This document shows, piece after piece, positions 53,424-64,000 of a stretch of 64,000 nt of DNA (positions are counted from its first letter, which is position 1; every line of letters begins with the position of its first letter). Below the pieces are notes generated by a model that was not told the DNA's origin, did not search any database, and was given only the letters and a program-made list of their open reading frames with translations. Both the position numbers and the translations under genes were made by a program. Source of the DNA: Mesodorylaimus sp. YZB2_4 (lineage: Eukaryota; Nematoda; Enoplea; Dorylaimida; Dorylaimidae); the NCBI GenBank assembly GCA_030248295.1, contig JASANH010000949.1:42727-106726 (forward strand). Direction: 5' to 3'.

Positions 53424-56145
53424 ATGTATCGTCTAAGAGATGCGAGTAAAGAAAATAGAAAACTCAAAATTCCGAAGGACTGCTCCCACGATTCTCAAGA
53501 AGTTGTCGTCCGTATAAATGGTAAGTGGCGATGGTTGTAAAAAAATGACAGGTCCGGTTTATGATTCTTGATTGAAACATAGACCTTTGTGAGCAACAAA
53601 CCTGGTCTGGCCTCCTCCCACTCAGCTATCTTTTATCCAGGGGAGGGGATGCTCGCACTGAAACACATATGAAAGATAATGCCTGGTTGAAGGACTTCTA
53701 ATGTGGCTATGGGTATTCAGTGTTATAATACATGTGCTGCATTATACAGTACTGGTGCACAGTACTGCTGTACAGTACCTACTATGTTTCAAACGTCGAG
53801 GGAACTAGAAGAAGCGAGGAACAATAATCGCAAGGATCACGAAGGGATCATTTTCCTAATCCGATTATCTGCCTGATTTTCGTTTTAGATAAAGTCGAAA
53901 ATCGTCAAAGTGCATCTGTCAATGAAAGCGATACGGAGAATCAAGTATGTCAGCGAGCACGTGATAAACTATGTTTTCTTGTATTTGTGTTACATTTTAG
54001 CACGGTGCATAAAAGAAGCAAATCTGATATTCTTTTTAGGCGCTCTGAGATGAGCGCCAAGAAAATATATTCACACATGCATTCTGGTGCCAATTTTATA
54101 GCACAGAAATCATTATGAAACCACTGTTCTTGAAGAAGAATCGGTTTTTCTATTTACAGGCAGATCTGTCAGAAGGTAGCGAAGTATGGCGAGGAATGTA
54201 TAGCATGTACAAAGCTGCTCATATTGGTGACTATGTCTGGAGCAATGTGAAGATGACAGAGACAGACACCGCTGCATCTACCAGAGGTAGTATTGTGGTT
54301 TTTATTTGTATATTTAGAATGTACAAATTCATATCTTCCTTTAACATTATTTCAGAAACTTCTCCACGCTTACAACCACTGTCCATGCCAATCCCACCAC
54401 CAGCCCCGCATGGGAGACGGATCTCACGGCCACTTAGACGACGACGTAAGCGAGATGATGTCAGGCAAAACTCCACTGCTTCTACTGGAAGCCGGAAGCA
54501 GCAGCCTGAGGAGAACGGTGGTAGTGAATGTGATTCAGGTAGGATGAAGGCAATACAGTGCTTACCACGTGATCAAACAGAGTCTTATACAAATTTAAAT
54601 TGCATTTTTCAGTAAGCAAGGTTTCATCGCCAACAACCAAACAACGCTCCACTGATAACGCTTATCAATCGCTGAAAATACCGACTTCGCCAATATCAGC
54701 TGGCCGACAGCGTTCCCGATCAGCCAATGCGCACAGTCATCGCAAAGAGAATGGGTTGTCTGCGGTCGACAGCATGCGGTGAGTGACAGCGCCTCGTGCG
54801 TGCGTCAGTGACAGTCCAGATAAAATACGGCACAGAAGACAAAAGCGGGGGTGGTGGGAGTGGTTTTCCAGTCTTTTTCTATTCCTTGGGTATAATCTGA
54901 GGGATTTCTGGAGACGGGTCGGGAGTGATACAAGCCGTCTTTACGATGAAGCCAACTCTTACTTTCGCAACCTATTTTTTCAGCGATACGAACAGCTCTA
55001 GACTCAAAGATGGCGATCATATCGATGATTTCCGTCCTCCAATTCCACTAACTCTCTCCTCGTTGATCGCTGCAGCCAAGCTGTCAGCTTCGACTCCACA
55101 CTTGGACAATGAAGACGCAGTGGAAGGAAAAGGAAGCTTGATTTCTGGCTGTGCAAGTGAAGTCAATATTCCACGTCACTCATGGTCCTTAGATGAGGAA
55201 GAAGGAGAGTTGCTCGGCTCGTTGGTCAATAGTGCTCTCTCATCAGATGAAGAAGATCAATTAGAACCAGCCAAACCGAGGAGGTAGGTGAGAGTTGCTG
55301 TTTAATTTAGAGCTAAAGCCTTACTTGAGGCTCCGTATCAATAAAACGCTGACAATAATGAACTGAGGAGATGAGAAGCGTCGTTGTCATTTTAGGCCAG
55401 CTTCTATGAAAAAAAAACAGTTTTAGCGGTGAAAATGAATGCCTGAACACCTTAAAGACAAAGATATCCAACCTTGTACTTTTACTTGACAAGGCCGCGT
55501 CCGATGAGTGGCACATGTGTCATAGATCAAAAAGCCAGTGCGAGCTCGTCAAACGCCAAGCATATGATAGGACAGTACCATTTAGAGCTGGTTGAGGGAC
55601 AGGGACCTGCATGAGCAAATGGGTCAGCCAAAGATTCTAGAGAGATCATGAAGAGCTGGCGTGATTTTGGACCTGATGAACATAAGTGGAGAATCAATGA
55701 ACGCTTCTTCAAAATATCTTTTCACCCCGTCCCATCTTTCAGGCGAATGCCTAAAAAACCATCAAAACCAAAGAAAAAAAACTTTATGCGGAAAGATCCT
55801 ACTCTTCAAAGCACAGGTAAGGGGCTCATGGTTTGCTTTTAATTTTCAAGCTTGTACTGTATTGCTATCTGTCAGTTTTGAAAAAGAATGTTGACTCATG
55901 AAATATTTGCAGAAGACGAAGGTTTCAAGCTGTGCGATAATCTCCAACCGCCGTCGGACTTGGATGAAGACAGTGAAGATGAACTAGAAAAATTTGCAAG
56001 CCATCACAGCTCACCTAGACGTCCAACACCGCCCAGGAATCATAGTTTAACTGATTTCACTAATGAAAGCGCGATTTTGAGCGAGTTCCTGCTAAAACAG
56101 CGCCAGCAGAATGTTGCGAATGAGGATGGGGGGGCTTGCGATTAA
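53424..56145 (+). CDS. Unknown Ser/Pro- and Asp/Glu-rich protein, eight exons, 411 residues
   Basis: Exons 53424-53520, 53889-53944, 54160-54286, 54356-54538, 54613-54778, 54984-55283, 55743-55816 and 55913-56145 join in frame with proper GT-AG sites and end in TAA, giving 411 residues from MYRLRDASKENRK. No known domain was recognised. Residues 52-83 (SEGSEVWRGMYSMYKAAHIG) are the most ordered-looking part. Then come a proline run and a basic patch (RRISRPLRRRRKR), Ser/Thr-rich stretches, a segment LTLSSLIAAAKLSASTP, acidic blocks (LDEEEGELLG, SDEEDQLE, DLDEDSEDELEKF), a Lys-rich linker (KKPSKPKKK) and a C-terminal region with PRRPTPPRNHSLTDF. The make-up suggests an intrinsically disordered nuclear or cytoskeletal protein with many possible phosphorylation sites. 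The start is the first ATG of exon 1; earlier exons cannot be excluded. Confidence 0.75.
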
Positions 56146-56329
56146 TCATAACGTTGCGTGTAAGACTTCTTAATCTACAGTATATATTTTTCGTTCGATG
56201 TTGAAAACTGTAGATAGTACGGATATTGTGTGTGTTCACAGCATGTGTATCGTGCTCAGCACACAACGTTAAAATTTGTATTTATCCGTCATGTGGTGGT
56301 TTGCTCAATGGAAATCAGCTTTTCAAGTG

Positions 56330-56500
56330 TTTATGTTTATGTTTTACCACATCACCAAACGCTTATGCGCACTCGAGGGTGAAGGGACACATTTTACGCG
56401 AAATGATTTACCGGCCCGCGAGTCGAACACTCGCCCGTAACTGCGCATCTGGCGTGAGAGGCAAACGCCTAACCCACCAGGCCACGTCCCACCAGGACGG
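56330..56500 (-). repeat. tRNA-derived SINE, full-length copy
   Basis: Tail TGTTTATGTTTATGTTTTAC on the left. The complement of the head reads GTGGCCTGGTGGGTTAGGCG (A-box side), TTTGCCTCTCACGCC and GAGTGTTCGACTCGCGGGC (B box). The body carries TGTCCCTTCACCCTCGAGTG. This is the clearest copy of the family in the window. Confidence 0.8.
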
Positions 56501-56509
56501 AAAGAAGCC

Positions 56510-57400
56510 GTTCACTGTCGAGTCCCTGATCATCCCACTCCAAGATCATATCGAAACCTCAGAATCCATGGAGAACAGCTCCCGTAATACAACGTCACCT
56601 GCTGATGTCGGAACGTCTGACCGCATCACGAATCGGTCCCCTGCTCAAAACTCAGCTAGCCACCAAAGTCATGGTCGCGTCTTCACAACTATGAATCTCG
56701 CTACAAGTAACCCAGCAAAGAATAGCCATCGAGGCTCTCAACCCTCTCAAACGAAATATCCTATGTGCCAGCTTTGTAACGGTACTAATTGGCCCAGCGA
56801 ACGCTCGAAATATTCGACGCCTAATGATCGCAAAAAGCAATGTTCATCGACAAGGAGGGCTCTTCAAATTGCGCTCTCAACGAAATCCCAGGCGCAAAGT
56901 CCGCCATCGAATTGGCGGAAGCGAAACTTCAGAAATTGTTCGTGGCCTTTGGAACTCGGTACAACGCGTTCGTCGATGCGTCAGAAGATGAACAAGCCAA
57001 TGGCTTCCAGGAAGAAATCGCCCAATTCGACGAACTGTCCTCCCAGTACTACGATCTCGACGCCGAATTCGCGAACGTACTAAAGATCCTCGACAGTCGA
57101 ATCGAAAAGGAAGAACGTCGAGTCGAAGTGGAAGAACGTCGCGAAGATCGGGAACGGCGCTTGGCTGCCGAAGAAGAAGAGAGGAAACGTCGCCACGAAT
57201 TGCACGAACTTCAAACGGAAAACGAACGGCGACGTCTGGCTATTCCTGAAGCTCCCGCCGCGCCTCCAGTGGTCCAAAGGGGAAACAAGGTACGATTGCC
57301 TTCTTTTGAGCCCCCCCCCCCATGTTCGAATGGCCCCCTCCAAGTACCAGGAGTTCATGGACGCCTTTAAGGCTTGTGTGCATAAGCAGGAACCAATGGC
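56510..57400 (+). pseudogene. Bel/Pao-type retrotransposon gag fragments
   Basis: Two pieces of a Bel/Pao polyprotein. The first, to about 56,840, ends with a zinc-knuckle-like YPMCQLCNGTNWPSERSKYS, in which the last cysteine is lost. The second (56,840-57,370) has a coiled coil from about residue 90 (SRIEKEERRVEVEERREDRE) leading to NKVRLPSFEPP, and after a frameshift at the C-run near 57,310 it continues as SKYQEFMDAFKACVHKQEP, typical of the DUF1759 gag region. In intact Bel/Pao elements that region precedes the zinc knuckle, so the order here is rearranged. No protease, reverse transcriptase or LTR was found. Confidence 0.65.
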
Positions 57401-57412
57401 ATGTTGACTATG

Positions 57413-57702
57413 ACGCCTCGTTGGCAACTCTAAATTTTCCTCGTTTGGAAAATCGTAGAAATCGACTGAAACTAATGCATATCTACCGGATTTATCATGG
57501 GCTCACTGCCTATCCATAACATGAACGGCTGATTCATACTGACATGTCCGGTCGTAGGTTCAGTAAACGCACAACGGCTCCTCACCATCTCGAAATCTCA
57601 GCTGGAAGAACTGCATCGTTTTCGCAGGCATTCGAAGTGTCGGCCATAAAACTGTGGAATGATCTGCCGTATGACTTAGTGAATAGTCAATATGACTTTT
57701 AA
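57413..57702 (+). pseudogene. LINE reverse-transcriptase C-terminal fragment
   Basis: The reading LATLNFPRLENRRNRLKLMH, then IYRIYHGLTAYP, a stop, then SFSQAFEVSAIKLWNDLPYD matches the usual end of CR1/Jockey-like LINE polyproteins (L-P-LE-RR-R ... vYKI-HGL ... F..RA...WN-LP). It is broken by a stop near 57,518. It directly follows the Bel/Pao fragment. Confidence 0.7.
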
Positions 57703-58179
57703 ACTTTTATTTATTTCTTTTTGCTGCGCCCTAGTACGGACGTATTGTCTTTGGCTGCAGAAATATACAGATACAGATCCCAACTAGTTAATAAAAAGCT
57801 GAAAATTTTGAAGGTAAAAGAAAAGATTTCACTTTTTACTTTTCCTAGACGGGGTAGTTCAAATCGGCTGAGGTTGCTGCTGCCGCCGATCGAGCAGAGA
57901 AAGCTGCAGTGATCATATATACAACTAACTTGCTTGCCTCGCTCACATTAGAGCTCCAGAAGCTGGGGAGAGGGGGGGGGGGGGTTGTGGATGATCAGCC
58001 TGGCCGGCCAAGCCTGCGGCTTGCTTCTAATTCGTGGCAATGTACATTTACATTGCAGATAGAGAAGTCAAACACTGCGTGCAAGAGCTCGTGAGGGAAG
58101 ACCCGAGCTTGCCAGATTTTAATCATGAAATATACTCTTGGATTTCCGAGAAATCACAGCTGAACACTTTTAGACCATT

Positions 58180-58330
58180 CAAGCCACCTGTGGCTAGGAA
58201 TGTGTAACCCTCATGCCTGGTAGGCCATGGCGAGTGGGAGAGAGTAATCGATACTCTCCCCTGGCTGGGAGACGTCAACCCCTCGGGTTGGTGTTTCAGC
58301 CGTAGGTATAGTCGCAAGACTTGCCTGCTC
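58180..58330 (-). repeat. SINE-like repeat, family 2
   Basis: The complement carries GGGGTTGACGTCTCCCAGCC, AGGGGAGAGTATCGATTAC and CTCCCACTCGCCATGGCC, shared with 5,570-5,705, 22,750-22,930 and 59,450-59,620. Confidence 0.55.
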
Positions 58331-58779
58331 CAGTCGGAATTTTTGTCCCGCCGACCACCTCCCTCCTACGCCTACTAGGACTGGTTACAAGTGCAATCTG
58401 ATGCTGGCTTTCTAGCCCCTTTGATAGAACGCGCCTCACATACGTTGAGTACGGTACTTTAGAGTACGTGCGGATGCTAGCATCAAAAGCGCAATGTAGG
58501 CACGTGCTATGGGACGATATGGGACTGCACACTTACTACATATAGATAGAGATTTGGATATCCGTATCAATACTACTCGAGTAACGTTACGCAAAGAATT
58601 CTTTATAACAAATCGATGAACTACACGAAATCTTGCAGCTTTGTGATGCTGAACTTGGTACTCTGGCGAAACATGACTAGCTTCCAAACGTCGGTCGCAT
58701 AGTTATCGCCCTGTAAGGAAGGTAATACTTGTAATTTTTTGGGCCAAAGCGGCCGTTTTGCCTTTAGCTGGCCAGCTAG

Positions 58780-58870
58780 CAGTCATATAAGCGCGGATCA
58801 GTCATATAAGTCATATAAGTCGCAGTCGCATATAAGTCGCAGTCATATAAGCGAGCATCATGTTACTCTG
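58780..58870. repeat. Minisatellite of GTCATATAAG units
   Basis: About six imperfect repeats of GTCATATAAG alternating with GTCGCA or CGCGGATCA. Confidence 0.7.
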
Positions 58871-58989
58871 TGCGTCTCTTCTAGGAGTGCAGTCACGCCA
58901 GGACATCCTGCTGAACTGGACGCTGACTGGCCCAGACAATGGTGGGCGTTCGGCAGCTGAGACTGCCTCCTCGTTTATTTCCGTCTCTC

Positions 58990-59115
58990 CACCTGGAAGC
59001 ATCCCGACGGCAGCAGATGAGTCGACCACGGCCTGGCGTGCAAGGTGCGAGGGCTTATTGGTCGTAAATTGACCTCCATCACCAAAGATTGAACCTGGAT
59101 CGAGCCCAGCTGCTC
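58990..59115 (-). repeat. Dispersed repeat, family 3 (pairs with 63,800-63,885)
   Basis: The complement of this stretch carries GGTTCAATCTTTGGTGATGG, AGGTCAATTTACGACCA and CCTTGCACGCCAGGCCGTGG, matching 63,800-63,885 on the plus strand. The GGTTCAATC word is B-box-like, so a tRNA-derived SINE is possible. Confidence 0.55.
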
Positions 59116-59429
59116 GCAAGACCGCCTAGACAAGCAATACTGCTAGACATTCCGAACCGCGCATCACCACGGCTGCAGTGATGATGTTGCAGCGATAGGA
59201 ACCAGAAATGTCTCTAGATCTAACACGTGTGCATCAGGCATCAGGCTTTGTGCTAACCATACTGGTTTTCTTTTATGACATGGTTTGTCTGACCTTGCAC
59301 TCTATAGGCATGTGTATAGGCACAATGGCTCGCAGCTTATCCGAATCGTCGTTTTAAGCATATTAATAGGATAATGCTTACGATGGTGCTAGAGATTTGG
59401 GCGGTGATGGGTGAAGGAGAAGTTCGCGC

Positions 59430-59625
59430 AACAGCCACATGTTACCAGCGCAGCCAGGCTGCGGGAGAAGTGAGAGACCGAAGTCTCTGAGACAAAACCT
59501 CCGACTAGAGGCAAATTAAGGTTGGTTTAGCGACTATACATGTCCTAGAGACATCAACCGAAGAGGTTGACGTCTCCCAGCAGGGGAGGTATCGATTCTC
59601 CCGACCGCTAAAGGTGCTGGCTACA
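59430..59625. repeat. SINE-like repeat, family 2
   Basis: ACCAGCGCAGCCAGGCTGCG, CATCAACCGAAGAGGTTGAC and AGGTATCGATTCTCCC match the repeat at 22,750-22,930. Confidence 0.6.
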
Positions 59626-59634
59626 CAAATCGCC

Positions 59635-60012
59635 TTATTTTCCCTGAACTTTAGAAATCAGCAGATCGGCAAAGTGGAATCGAGATAAGAGCACGTTACC
59701 ATATGATATTGTGATAGGGTCGCTTTCTAATTTCAAACAACATGGTTTGTGATACACAGTTTTAGTTTTTTTATTCTTCTTTTGTTCTTTGGACGTTGAT
59801 TTCTGTATGTTTCTATGTACCCTCAGCCTAAGAGCACTGTAAAGCTCGTGGTTGAGGTAAAATAGCAGAGCACAGCATAATGTATTGGGAAAAACGTATA
59901 TGAGCGGGGGCATTTTCGTGTGCAAGTCAGTGTCCAATTTCGTATTGGTCCGTGCGACGACATTCAGTAAATTTTCATAAACGATGGTCGTCCTGTTCAA
60001 GCTCTCGTCCAA
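59635..60012 (-). CDS. Hypothetical protein with a GPCR-tail-like stretch (uncertain)
   Basis: A 125-codon frame. Its middle reads MPPLIYVFPNTLCCALLFYL followed by NHELYSALRLRVHRN and a Lys-rich tail. A Pro-containing hydrophobic segment followed by E-L-x-x-A-L-R resembles helix 7 and helix 8 of rhodopsin-like receptors. It lies 660 bp downstream of the receptor gene on the same strand. It could be a remnant of a second receptor or a chance frame; no splice link was found. Confidence 0.25.
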   Translation of the reverse strand: MDESLNRTTIVYENLLNVVARTNTKLDTDLHTKMPPLIYVFPNTLCCALLFYLNHELYSALRLRVHRNIQKSTSKEQKKNKKTKTVYHKPCCLKLESDPITISYGNVLLSRFHFADLLISKVQGK

Positions 60013-60672
60013 GAGATTTCACCCGAACGACCAGTCACTGGTGAGCGATAGATCGTTTACATATGTGGCGTGGTGATCAATAAGCCGAACCCCTAGACGT
60101 TCTCAATCCAAGCCACATCATAGACGTTTGAGTACCCAATGTGTCCGATGCATCTATGACCTGCAAGCTCGAAGTTCTTTCTCGGGGCGACGCCGCACTG
60201 GTCGTGAAATTAATGGTACAAGGGGCAAAGTCTATCCAGCCCAGGTTGAACACAGATTAAGGAAGCGTACTGTACTAAATTTTCAACCCAGTATGTGCAT
60301 AGACACATGCGCTACAAAACAAACACGCAGACCTGACAAACCGAACATGTGTTTTAGCATCCTGAATGAAGCAAGGGTGAAAAGCGGTTTGCTTTGCCAG
60401 TACACTTCGCGGCATGGATACACTAGAATCCAGCCGCTAATTCCCCATTCCAGTGTATTCATGCTTCGCGGCGTGCAATGAGATGGTGAAAGACATACAA
60501 ATCCTCAGCAAAAGCAATAAAATCGTATAAAGGTCGTAAAGCATAGATTTTCTAGTTGACTATGATGCTTATGATCAGGTTGCTTATAGTCCATGTAAGG
60601 CAAAACTCGAACTGCTTCTGAGCTGATGAACCATTGCTGATGATTCCGAGATGATTCTACGAACTGGCCTTC
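60013..60672. other. Spacer downstream of the receptor gene
   Basis: A 117-codon plus-strand frame (60,128-60,481) shows no recognisable content. Nothing else was seen. Confidence 0.4.
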
Positions 60673-61836
60673 TTATCTTTTAACTCTTCTAACCATTTCC
60701 CAGTGTTTGTCTATGGCATCGTGATGCAGCGTAGCAACCTTGGACACTCCTTGATTCGTTTCCGTCCTATTTAATGCTGATGCTGTCATGGAGGCAGGGA
60801 TTACTTGGGCACCATGACGATTCCAAGGCAGGGCATCTCCAATAGCTTTTCTAATCTGCTCTTGCCTGTAGTACAAAACGAAAGGATATGCAGCTTCGAA
60901 GCTTAATGCTACGAAGTCAACCATGCTTTTGAAGGCGGCTAGTTGATTGGCTAGACTGGTTTCATCCTGCTCGCATCCAGCATCTTCATCTGACTCACAC
61001 TCAATGTCACTTGTGTGGTTGACGATTAGAGCCAACGTGAATGATGCCACCCACGTAAAAACATGCAAAGCGAGCACTCGACCAATGGTCACTGTCAGGT
61101 TGATAGTTTGCTTCACATGAGTCCGCATATTCAACGTATGCTGGGCCCCTCGCAATGCAAAGTCAGCGTCCAAACGATGCGCTATTCGACGCGTACACAA
61201 CAGAGCTATGACCACTGCCGCCTGAATAGCCAAGTGTACGGAATAGCTCGCATAAACTCTCGGATTTGAGTCACAATCACCAGCTTCGGCGTGTGGGTTG
61301 AGGCCGATTGCGAAACTAGCAACAGCCAAAGACCAAACCAGGGTGATAAGCAGGCTGCCAATTAAGGCTCTCCGACATTTTCCAACCTTTTTAATATTCA
61401 ATTTATTCACTTGCTTTGCGCATTGTAATAAATCGCGCAAATTCTGGGCCGCCAGTGCAACTAGTCCGAATGCAACCGCAATATGAGACGTGTCACCTCC
61501 CGCATCCGCCCATAAACCTCCTTCCAAGTCACCATTTCCAGTCATACCGAATTTGGTCACTTGCACTACGCCTTGCACGCAATGTATGGCCGATGTGATA
61601 AGGGAAGCCATTGTCGCATTGAAGAAGAGCAGGCGTTGATAAAACGGCCAATTGTCGGTTTTGATTTGGGCGAAGAAAATCAGAGTATTCCCCAACCAGC
61701 CGATAGCACTGGCAATAACTTGCAGAGACAAGAAAGCAACAAAAAGAATTTGACTTTTAGCTGCAACTGCGCTGTCAGAACAGTCGGTAAGATTGACTGT
61801 AATATTGGCCATACTTGCTTCTCTCTCAGTCCACAT
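60673..61836 (-). CDS. Rhodopsin-like seven-transmembrane receptor, intronless, orphan
   Basis: A 387-residue single-exon frame with seven hydrophobic helices at roughly 30-57, 68-92, 117-138, 157-179, 196-217, 245-273 and 303-324. Class A features: GWLGNTLIFF in helix 1 (Asn50), NLRDL at the end of helix 3 where DRY is usual, a Trp in helix 4, and FEAAYPFVLYYRQEQIRKA in helix 7/8 where NPxxY is usual. The N-terminus has NIT and NLT glycosylation sites. The third extracellular loop is very acidic (ECESDEDAGCEQDE). The ligand cannot be told from sequence; a peptide or small amine is possible. The ATG at 61,836 is used; an alternative is codon 9 (MANITVNLT). Intronless class A receptors are common in expanded invertebrate families. 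Confidence 0.88.
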   Translation of the reverse strand: MWTEREASMANITVNLTDCSDSAVAAKSQILFVAFLSLQVIASAIGWLGNTLIFFAQIKTDNWPFYQRLLFFNATMASLITSAIHCVQGVVQVTKFGMTGNGDLEGGLWADAGGDTSHIAVAFGLVALAAQNLRDLLQCAKQVNKLNIKKVGKCRRALIGSLLITLVWSLAVASFAIGLNPHAEAGDCDSNPRVYASYSVHLAIQAAVVIALLCTRRIAHRLDADFALRGAQHTLNMRTHVKQTINLTVTIGRVLALHVFTWVASFTLALIVNHTSDIECESDEDAGCEQDETSLANQLAAFKSMVDFVALSFEAAYPFVLYYRQEQIRKAIGDALPWNRHGAQVIPASMTASALNRTETNQGVSKVATLHHDAIDKHWEMVRRVKR

Positions 61837-64000
61837 TGATTCTGCATTGAGACGGTCTGGAGTAAAACAAGATGACCAGGAGATGCAAACCCCCTACCCT
61901 TGGACGCACCAGCGCGAGGATGAAACAGATCTTAGATCCGTTGATGAGTGGGGTCTATGAGAAAGATCGAAGAAGACGGGTCCCCGTACTCTGCTTAAGG
62001 TAAGCAGGGAGCTCACAATGCCCACGCGAGACGTGCAGCTGACTATGGGACGAATAGTATCGACTGCGCACAATACGCTGTACCAGTAATAGCTAGTAGC
62101 TAAAGAAAAATGGAAGAATTAACGCACGCTCGGGGCTACCCTCAGCTCTCATCAAGAAGGTGCGGGCGGGGAGCGAAAGGTTAGAAAAATAAAGAAGCCT
62201 TTCAGCTGACGCAGCTTGCCTCTTCGAAAGCAGAGTTTGATATGGGGTCTTCTCCTCTTCGATAAGGAAAATTCTTTGTGCAATGTCGATTCGATATTTT
62301 ACATTTTACCATACAGGCTCGACACGAGATACGTGTGCTCTGTGCGCCGAAGAGAAGCAGAGCGTGCGCGTGACAGAACATGAGCAGATGCTGATTGTGA
62401 ACTAAATTATTATATACAGTAGTAGACTTTCTTCGCACCCATGTGTAGAGTCTGCTGACTGTAGCCTTGCCTATGCTGCCCAGACAACTACGCGCATAGA
62501 CTGCATCGGGGCAGCACAGGAAAGTCTGTTTGCGTGATATTATGTGCAAGAGGAGCGTTTCTTGCCCTATCCAGGGTCTTGGCGCAGACTAACTGGGTCC
62601 CGCTGCTGATCAAACGTGGGTCCCAAGGCCAGTTGATACTCCTGCACTGCGTGCATGGAGGATCGTTCGCAGAAGAAGAGGCTGGAAATGGACCACATGC
62701 GCAGTAGGTTGAGAGTGAGAATCTACATAGATCTGCCTGACCACAGTCCATATAGGCCTCCAGTATGTCGATTATATTCAGTGTACAAGATTCAGGGATC
62801 AGTGTGCAAGATCGTCCGCTCATGATTTCGTCCCGCTGGCGCTTCTTAAATCATGCTTTTCTTTGGAGGGGGGTGGGTTGGGGGTTAAAACTAAGGATGG
62901 AAGGGCGGGTCAAAAACGCCTTTTTGGGGTAAATGTTCTCTGGATGGCTCCGCTTTGCCCGCCATCACTAATGATCAGGGGCGCTCCAGATGCCGCGGCA
63001 GCGCACTGTATAAGTAATTATATATGGCAATATAGCATAGCTGCGCTAGACGTACATGGACGCTAGGTTCACCTTCATCTAGGACGAGTTCTGATATGTA
63101 CTACGTGATGAGGGAGAGGAGCGTGCTTTTGCGGGGAATCAAAACTTTAAATAAGGATTATTATGTGCGAGGCAAAGGGTCAATATTTTATGAGGATTCG
63201 ATTATCCAGGTTTTGAAATAGGAGTGCGTGGGCGACGATCAACTTTTAGGTGTACATACCTGCTGATATCCGTACTAAGCTTATTATAAGAATTTCTCCT
63301 AGGTTCCAGCTGTCATGTGCACGGCGGTAGCCATAACTTCTTTTGTACCTGGTACCTATGCACGCAGACATAACTGATGATCGTTCTTGGTATACGAAGG
63401 GTCCTCGCATATACAGTAGCGATGAATGCGGTGATGTAAAACAGACGAGAGTGAAAGAACTTTTCATTTTGTAGCGATGGGGCCCTATATTTTCTCAAGT
63501 TGCGTCGGCGCAACATTTGTATTTCTCATCACAAGCATTGACGGACAGCTACCTATTTCCTGCGCCGGCAGTAAGTGAAAGTGAATTTACTGCACTCTGG
63601 TTCTCGCTAGCCGTATTCGCATTACCTAAGCCATACTCTTAGAAGCACTACGTGATGAGAAGAAGCGCGCTTTTTAAATATATTTTAAAACTAAAAAAAA
63701 AGGATTACTTTCCTTGCCCATGAGTGCAAATACCTTCGAAAAAGCAATCGTGGTTCGGCATTTGTCTTCTCGTATTGCTTGGTAGCGCGTGGCTTGGCTC
63801 TCCAAGGGTTCAATCCGCGGTGATGGAGGTCAGTTTGCGAACCATAAATCCTCGCTGACCTTGCACGCCAGGCCGTGGGTGACTCACCCGGTTTTTTCTT
63901 TAATTTTGCTTGGGTGGCTAGACTACTCGCCCACTGTCAGAGAGCCTCAATTACTGGTGCTGATATTACCTTGCATACTGTAGAATCAATCATGGTGTTT
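61837..64000. other. Right-edge spacer without recognised genes
   Basis: The minus-strand side next to 61,837 would hold the receptor promoter. Two Cys-rich open frames on the minus strand (62,202-62,549 and 62,488-62,823) have no recognised family. The segments 63,085-63,120 and 63,640-63,680 share TACGTGATGAG and GCGTGCTTTT-like words, hinting at a small local duplication. Confidence 0.4.
63800..63890 (+). repeat. Dispersed repeat, family 3
   Basis: GGTTCAATCCGCGGTGATGG, AGGTCAGTTTGCGAACCATA and CCTTGCACGCCAGGCCGTGG match the complement of 58,990-59,115. Confidence 0.55.

Larger units (their letters stand above)
57703..59634. other. Repeat-rich spacer
   Basis: Contains a G-run near 57,975, the family-2 SINE-like repeats at 58,180-58,330 and 59,430-59,625, a minisatellite at 58,780-58,870 and a repeat at 58,990-59,115 that recurs inverted at 63,800-63,885. 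No gene was recognised. Confidence 0.5.

Noticed and set aside
62488-62823. Cys-rich 111-codon frame as a secreted peptide
   Set aside because: No signal peptide, and cysteine spacing matches no family known to me; the overlapping frames look like chance.
1-64000. Horizontal transfer from bacteria
   Set aside because: No intronless bacterial-type gene or operon was seen; the one intronless gene is a typical animal receptor.

Overview
The window is nuclear DNA from an invertebrate animal. Genes are split by spliceosomal introns with GTRAG donors and TTTTAG/CAG acceptors, and the spaces between them are full of short DNA transposons and tRNA-derived SINEs. No operon-like or bacterial signature was seen. 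The organic-anion transporter family with a Kazal domain, the amidated-peptide precursors and the rhodopsin-like receptor all fit a bilaterian. An ecdysozoan such as a tardigrade or arthropod relative is a plausible guess, but the sequence alone does not settle it.

Left part (1-36,033, minus strand): four head-to-tail copies of an OATP/SLCO-type membrane transporter gene. All four share the same 15-exon plan with the same intron phases. Copies 2, 3 and 4 (10,648-17,641; 18,885-28,462; 30,082-36,033) are close paralogues and each reads as an apparently intact 709-residue protein. Copy 1 (766-6,892) is divergent, and its last exon was not found (probably beyond the left edge). Introns differ greatly in length because of inserted repeats: piggyBac-like MITEs, SINEs, GACCC-rich repeats and a decayed zinc-finger-type ORF. 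Exons 10-12 of copies 2 and 3 look homogenised by gene conversion.

Middle (36-50 kb): a small secreted precursor (37,742-38,053, minus) would release one SLRPSLRL-amide peptide. Decayed copies of its last coding part lie just beyond the 3' ends of transporter copies 2, 3 and 4, so the original duplicating unit was peptide gene plus transporter. From 42.4 to 47.3 kb there is a nest of at least five DNA transposons inserted into one older element, several with readable target-site duplications. It is followed by a 64-bp hairpin satellite. A second precursor with one REPIRF-GKR site lies at 49,399-49,812 (minus).

Right part (50-64 kb): a new eight-exon gene (53,424-56,145, plus) encodes a 411-residue, mostly disordered protein. 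It is followed by Bel/Pao and LINE fragments, then an intronless seven-helix receptor (60,673-61,836, minus). The remaining sequence is repeats and unassigned DNA.

Two peptide precursors and one receptor in one window invite speculation about signalling, but nothing here links them functionally. Exon edges were read by eye and may be off by a base or two.
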